Shown here piece by piece: positions 6,266 to 8,862 of a stretch of 8,862 nt of DNA; the first letter of the stretch is position 1, and each line of letters starts with the position of its first letter. Location of the stretch: the NCBI GenBank assembly GCA_003224135.1, contig QHYO01000104.1, positions 1-8,862 of the forward strand, written 5' to 3'. The notes beneath the pieces were generated by a model. That model was not told the DNA's origin, did not search any database, and saw only the letters and a list, made by a program, of their open reading frames with translations. The stretch comes from Acidobacteriota bacterium (GTDB lineage Bacteria > Acidobacteriota > Terriglobia > Acidiferrales > UBA7541). A program made the translations under genes and the position numbers.

Positions 6266-7344
6266 GACAGACGGGGTTTCTGTTTCTAGTGAGCTTTATC
6301 GCTGCGTCTTCCTCTTTCGCGCAATCGTCAGCAAAGGAAATTTCCAGACAAATGGAAGACGTGTTTTCCGGAATTGCTTCCAGCGATAGTCCCGGTTTCG
6401 CCGCGCTGGTAAAGAAAGATGGCAAGATTATTTTCGAACAGGGTTACGGCGTTCGCGATTTGCGCACAAAATCTAAAATAGATGCGCGAACAAATTTCCG
6501 GCTGGCATCGTTCACAAAACAGTTCACCGCGATAGCGGTGATGCTTTTGGTGCACGACGGCAAATTGCGCTACGAAGAATCCGTCACGAATATGTTTCCA
6601 GAATTTCCTGCGTACGGAAAAACGATCACCGTCCGTAATTTACTGAACCACACTTCTGGTTTGCCAGACTACGAAGATTTAATGGATCAGGTGGAAAAAA
6701 TAAAAGGTCCCATCTGGTCGCCCGAAAAACAAATTCATGACGCGGAGGTCTTGCAGCTCCTCGAAAAAGAGTCGCGCGGAAAATTCGCGCCGGGGACGAA
6801 ATGGGAGTACAGCAATTCCGGCTATGTGGTTCTCGGATTGATCGTTGCGAAGGTTTCTGGAAATCCTTTCGGCGAATTTCTGCACGATCGAATTTTTGCG
6901 CCACTGAAAATGAATCACACGCTTGTTTTTGAGAAAGGCAAAAACGAAGTTGCGAATCGCGCGTATGGTCACGCGAAAAAAGAAAATGTTTTTGTCGAAA
7001 CTGACCAGAGCTCCACTTCCGCAACGCAAGGCGACGGCGGAATTTATTCCAACCTGGAGGATTTAGCCAAGTGGGACGACGCCCTTCGCAATCACACACT
7101 CCTGAGTGAAAACGTTCCTGAATCCCTGCGCGGCCACGCCAGCGCTTACGGCTTTGGCTGGTTCCTGAATTTCGAGGACCCTCATCCCTTGATGTGGCAC
7201 TACGGCGACACGATGGGATTCAAGACGGCGATCTTTCGCTACCTGGCGGACAACGTAACTGTGATTCTTCTTTGCAACCGCACTGATCTCGATCAAGGCG
7301 CGTTGACCCTCAAAGCCGCGCAGTCACTTCTACCCGCAAAATAA
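6262..7344 (+). CDS. Exported beta-lactamase-fold serine hydrolase (class C / PBP4*-like)
   Basis: 360 residues. A signal peptide (MRQTGFLFLVSFIAASSSFA, cleavage near 20/21) predicts a periplasmic protein. Active-site motifs of the Beta-lactamase (PF00144-type) family are complete. SFTK gives Ser83 nucleophile and Lys86 (LASFTKQFTA). YSN gives Tyr183 and Asn185 (WEYSNSGYVVLG). The third motif is HYG at 313-315 (MWHYGDTMGF), in place of the KTG of true beta-lactamases. The conserved NHTSGLPDY lies at 129-137. Members include esterases, D-aminopeptidases and penicillin-binding proteins, so antibiotic hydrolysis should not be assumed. The start overlaps the Mo subunit's stop by 4 bp, so it is probably co-translated with it. 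An upstream TGAAG is a weak RBS. The gene ends 35 bp before the convergent ffh, and no clear terminator lies between. Confidence 0.92.
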   Translation: MRQTGFLFLVSFIAASSSFAQSSAKEISRQMEDVFSGIASSDSPGFAALVKKDGKIIFEQGYGVRDLRTKSKIDARTNFRLASFTKQFTAIAVMLLVHDGKLRYEESVTNMFPEFPAYGKTITVRNLLNHTSGLPDYEDLMDQVEKIKGPIWSPEKQIHDAEVLQLLEKESRGKFAPGTKWEYSNSGYVVLGLIVAKVSGNPFGEFLHDRIFAPLKMNHTLVFEKGKNEVANRAYGHAKKENVFVETDQSSTSATQGDGGIYSNLEDLAKWDDALRNHTLLSENVPESLRGHASAYGFGWFLNFEDPHPLMWHYGDTMGFKTAIFRYLADNVTVILLCNRTDLDQGALTLKAAQSLLPAK

Positions 7345-7379
7345 GGCCAGCGACGGCATTCTAAAAACTTCGGCGGGTC

Positions 7380-8723
7380 TCAGGACAAGCCGGCAAGTTT
7401 GCCCAAACCTTTCATTTTGGCGCGGGCGGCCATGGCGCCGTACTGCTTCATCATAGTGCGCATCTGCATGTATTGCTTCAAGACCTGGTTGACGTCTTGC
7501 ACAGACGTGCCGCTGCCCTTCGCGATGCGCTTGCGGCGTTTGCCGTCGATCACATGGTGGTCGAGGCGCTCCTGATTGGTCATGGAGTTGATGATGGCTT
7601 CGACCTGTTTCAGTTTCCCTTCGTCAACGCTCGCGTCTTTGGGAATATTCTGCAGCGGGCCAATTTTCGGAAGCATGTCCACGATTTGATCGAGCGGGCC
7701 CATTTTGCGAATCTGCCGCAATTGATCGCGAAAATCTTCGAGCGTGAATTCTGATTTACGAAGTTTGCGCTCGAGCTCGATTGCGGCTTTTTTGTCGACC
7801 GCCTGCTCGGCTCGTTCGATGAGCGACATGATGTCACCCATGCCGAGAATGCGCGAAACAATGCGCTCGGGATAAAAACCTTCGAGGGCGTCGTACTTTT
7901 CACCGAGGCCGACAAATTTTACGGGAGCGCCGCTGACTTTACTGATGGAGAGCGCCGCGCCACCGCGTGCGTCGCCATCGAGCTTGGTGAGAACGACGCC
8001 GGTAAGGCCGAGGCGTTTGTGAAATTCTCCGGCAGAGCGGACGGCGTCCTGTCCAATCATCGCATCAGCAATGAAAAGTATTTCGCTGGGCTGCAATTCT
8101 TTTTTCAGATAGCCGAGTTCGTTCATCAAGTCGTCGTCGATGTGAAGACGTCCGGCGGTGTCCACGATGACAACATCGCTTGCGGAAAGCTTCGCTTCCT
8201 TGATCGCGCCGCGAACAATTTCGAGGGGCTTGTCCGTTCCTGCGCCGGGCCAAAGATTGGCGCCAATGGATTTGGCGACTTGCGCAAGCTGTTCGCGCGC
8301 GGCAGGACGATAGACGTCGGTCGAAACGACGATGGGCCGGTGGCCGTGTTGCGCGAGCCATTTCGCGAGTTTGCCGGTAGTGGTGGTTTTACCGGAACCT
8401 TGCAAGCCGACCATCATCCAGACGGATGGAGGCCGCGAAGCAAAGAGCGGCTTGGCATGCTTGCCGAGCAAAGTGGTGAGCTCATCACGAACCAGCTTGA
8501 TGACTTGTTGATCGGGGGAAAGCTGCAGCATGACTTCGCTGCCGAGCGCCTTGCTGCGAATGCTGGCGAGAAGTTCGTCGACCACGCTGAGAGCGACGTC
8601 ACCTTCGAGCATGGCTTCGCGGATTTCGGCAAGCGCGGCATCGAGGTGCTCTTCGGTGAGCTTGCCCTGGCCGCGGAGATTCTTGAATGTGCGTTGCAGT
8701 TTTTCTGTGAGGTTTTCAAACAT
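7380..8723 (-). CDS. ffh: Signal recognition particle GTPase Ffh (SRP54)
   Basis: 447 residues, normal family length. With 4.5S RNA, Ffh binds signal sequences of nascent membrane proteins and delivers ribosomes to FtsY. Residues 1-90 are the N helical bundle (MFENLTEKLQRTFKNLRGQG). The G domain carries GLQGSGKTTTTGKL (G1, 106-119), STDVYRPAAREQL (134-146), DTAGR (188-192), TKLDG (246-250) and the closing GLGEKYD (272-278). The Met-rich M domain runs from about 296, with MGPLDQIVDMLPKIG (341-355), the RNA-binding GKRRKRIAKGSGTSVQDVN (394-412), and YMQMRTMMKQYG near the end. All motifs are intact. The ATG at 8723 is fixed by alignment of the N-terminus, yet no Shine-Dalgarno motif precedes it; the leader before it is pyrimidine-rich. 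The gene is transcribed toward the serine hydrolase, so it is not followed by rpsP/rimM/trmD as in many bacteria. Confidence 0.98.
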   Translation of the reverse strand: MFENLTEKLQRTFKNLRGQGKLTEEHLDAALAEIREAMLEGDVALSVVDELLASIRSKALGSEVMLQLSPDQQVIKLVRDELTTLLGKHAKPLFASRPPSVWMMVGLQGSGKTTTTGKLAKWLAQHGHRPIVVSTDVYRPAAREQLAQVAKSIGANLWPGAGTDKPLEIVRGAIKEAKLSASDVVIVDTAGRLHIDDDLMNELGYLKKELQPSEILFIADAMIGQDAVRSAGEFHKRLGLTGVVLTKLDGDARGGAALSISKVSGAPVKFVGLGEKYDALEGFYPERIVSRILGMGDIMSLIERAEQAVDKKAAIELERKLRKSEFTLEDFRDQLRQIRKMGPLDQIVDMLPKIGPLQNIPKDASVDEGKLKQVEAIINSMTNQERLDHHVIDGKRRKRIAKGSGTSVQDVNQVLKQYMQMRTMMKQYGAMAARAKMKGLGKLAGLS

Positions 8724-8731
8724 GGGGAAAA

Positions 8732-8766
8732 AGTTCTCAGTAGACAGTGGTCAGTGAACAGTTAGA
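8732..8766 (+). repeat. Phased heptanucleotide repeats (AGTNNNC type) in the ffh leader
   Basis: Five consecutive 7-base units begin with AGT at 8732, 8739, 8746, 8753 and 8760. The first four fit AGTNNNC exactly, and the fifth ends in A. Two further phased units begin at 8796 and 8803. The array sits 9-43 bp from the ffh start, inside the predicted 5' leader. It resembles the dispersed heptamer repeats seen between genes in some bacterial lineages, though I cannot test whether it recurs in this genome. Confidence 0.6.
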
Positions 8767-8807
8767 GACACTTCCTACCAGCAATTCGGCTCAACAGTAA
8801 CCAGTTC

Positions 8808-8836
8808 ATTTTAGGCGTGAAGGGAGGGGTGGTCAA
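8808..8836 (-). promoter_or_regulatory. Predicted sigma-70 promoter for ffh
   Basis: On the minus strand the -35 element TTGACC (8836-8831) and the -10 element TAAAAT (8813-8808) each match the consensus at 5 of 6 positions. They are separated by the optimal 17 bp. Transcription would start near 8801, giving a leader of about 78 bases that includes the heptamer repeats. No other strong candidate lies between it and the start codon. Confidence 0.6.
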
Positions 8837-8862
8837 ACGAATGGGAGATGTTGAGCGGGGGA

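Noticed and set aside
6262..7344. Antibiotic-resistance beta-lactamase
   Set aside because: The family motifs are present, but HYG replaces KTG and the wider family is mostly esterases and peptidases, so resistance is not supported.
8019..8765. 248-codon plus-strand ORF
   Set aside because: Antisense to ffh; no RBS and shadow-type composition.

Overview
The window looks like chromosomal DNA of a moderately GC-rich Gram-negative bacterium. Three things point to Acidobacteriota (Terriglobia/Koribacter-like): the style of the Ffh and polyphosphate kinase proteins, a Tat-exported two-subunit molybdenum hydroxylase, and several exported serine hydrolases. This assignment is inferred from protein character, not from a marker search. 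No phage, insertion sequence, CRISPR array, tRNA or rRNA is visible.

Layout. (1) Positions 1-973, minus strand: the N-terminal 324 codons of polyphosphate kinase Ppk1, running off the left edge. (2) 974-1183: a divergent intergenic region. (3) 1184-2293, plus: a secreted Fes/IroE-type alpha/beta-hydrolase with an N-terminal early-set (CBM48-like) domain. (4) 2294-3542: about 1.25 kb of poorly coding DNA with two small minus-strand hypothetical ORFs, then a stretch whose minus-strand translation looks like a decayed, frameshifted gene, and a strong hairpin. (5) 3543-7344, plus: a tightly overlapped three-gene unit (ATGA overlaps at both junctions). It encodes an IorA/CoxS-type [2Fe-2S] subunit, an IorB/CoxL-type molybdopterin subunit with a Tat signal, and an exported beta-lactamase-fold serine hydrolase. 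(6) 7380-8723, minus: the signal recognition particle GTPase Ffh, convergent with the operon. Upstream of it lie a good sigma-70-like promoter and an unusual run of 7-bp-phased AGT repeats.

How the parts work together. The Fe-S and Mo subunits would form a heterodimeric molybdenum hydroxylase without a FAD subunit. It would be exported folded through the Tat system on the large subunit's signal and pass electrons to a periplasmic acceptor. The co-transcribed serine hydrolase and the upstream esterase are also predicted to be exported, so the middle of the window is rich in cell-envelope functions. Ppk1 (polyphosphate synthesis) and Ffh (membrane-protein targeting) are housekeeping genes on either side.

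The most notable observation is a single in-frame TAA at 4289-4291. It separates the Tat signal segment from the otherwise intact catalytic body of the Mo subunit, so that gene is freshly inactivated, expressed in an unusual way, or affected by a sequence error. I see no convincing new defence or mobile system.
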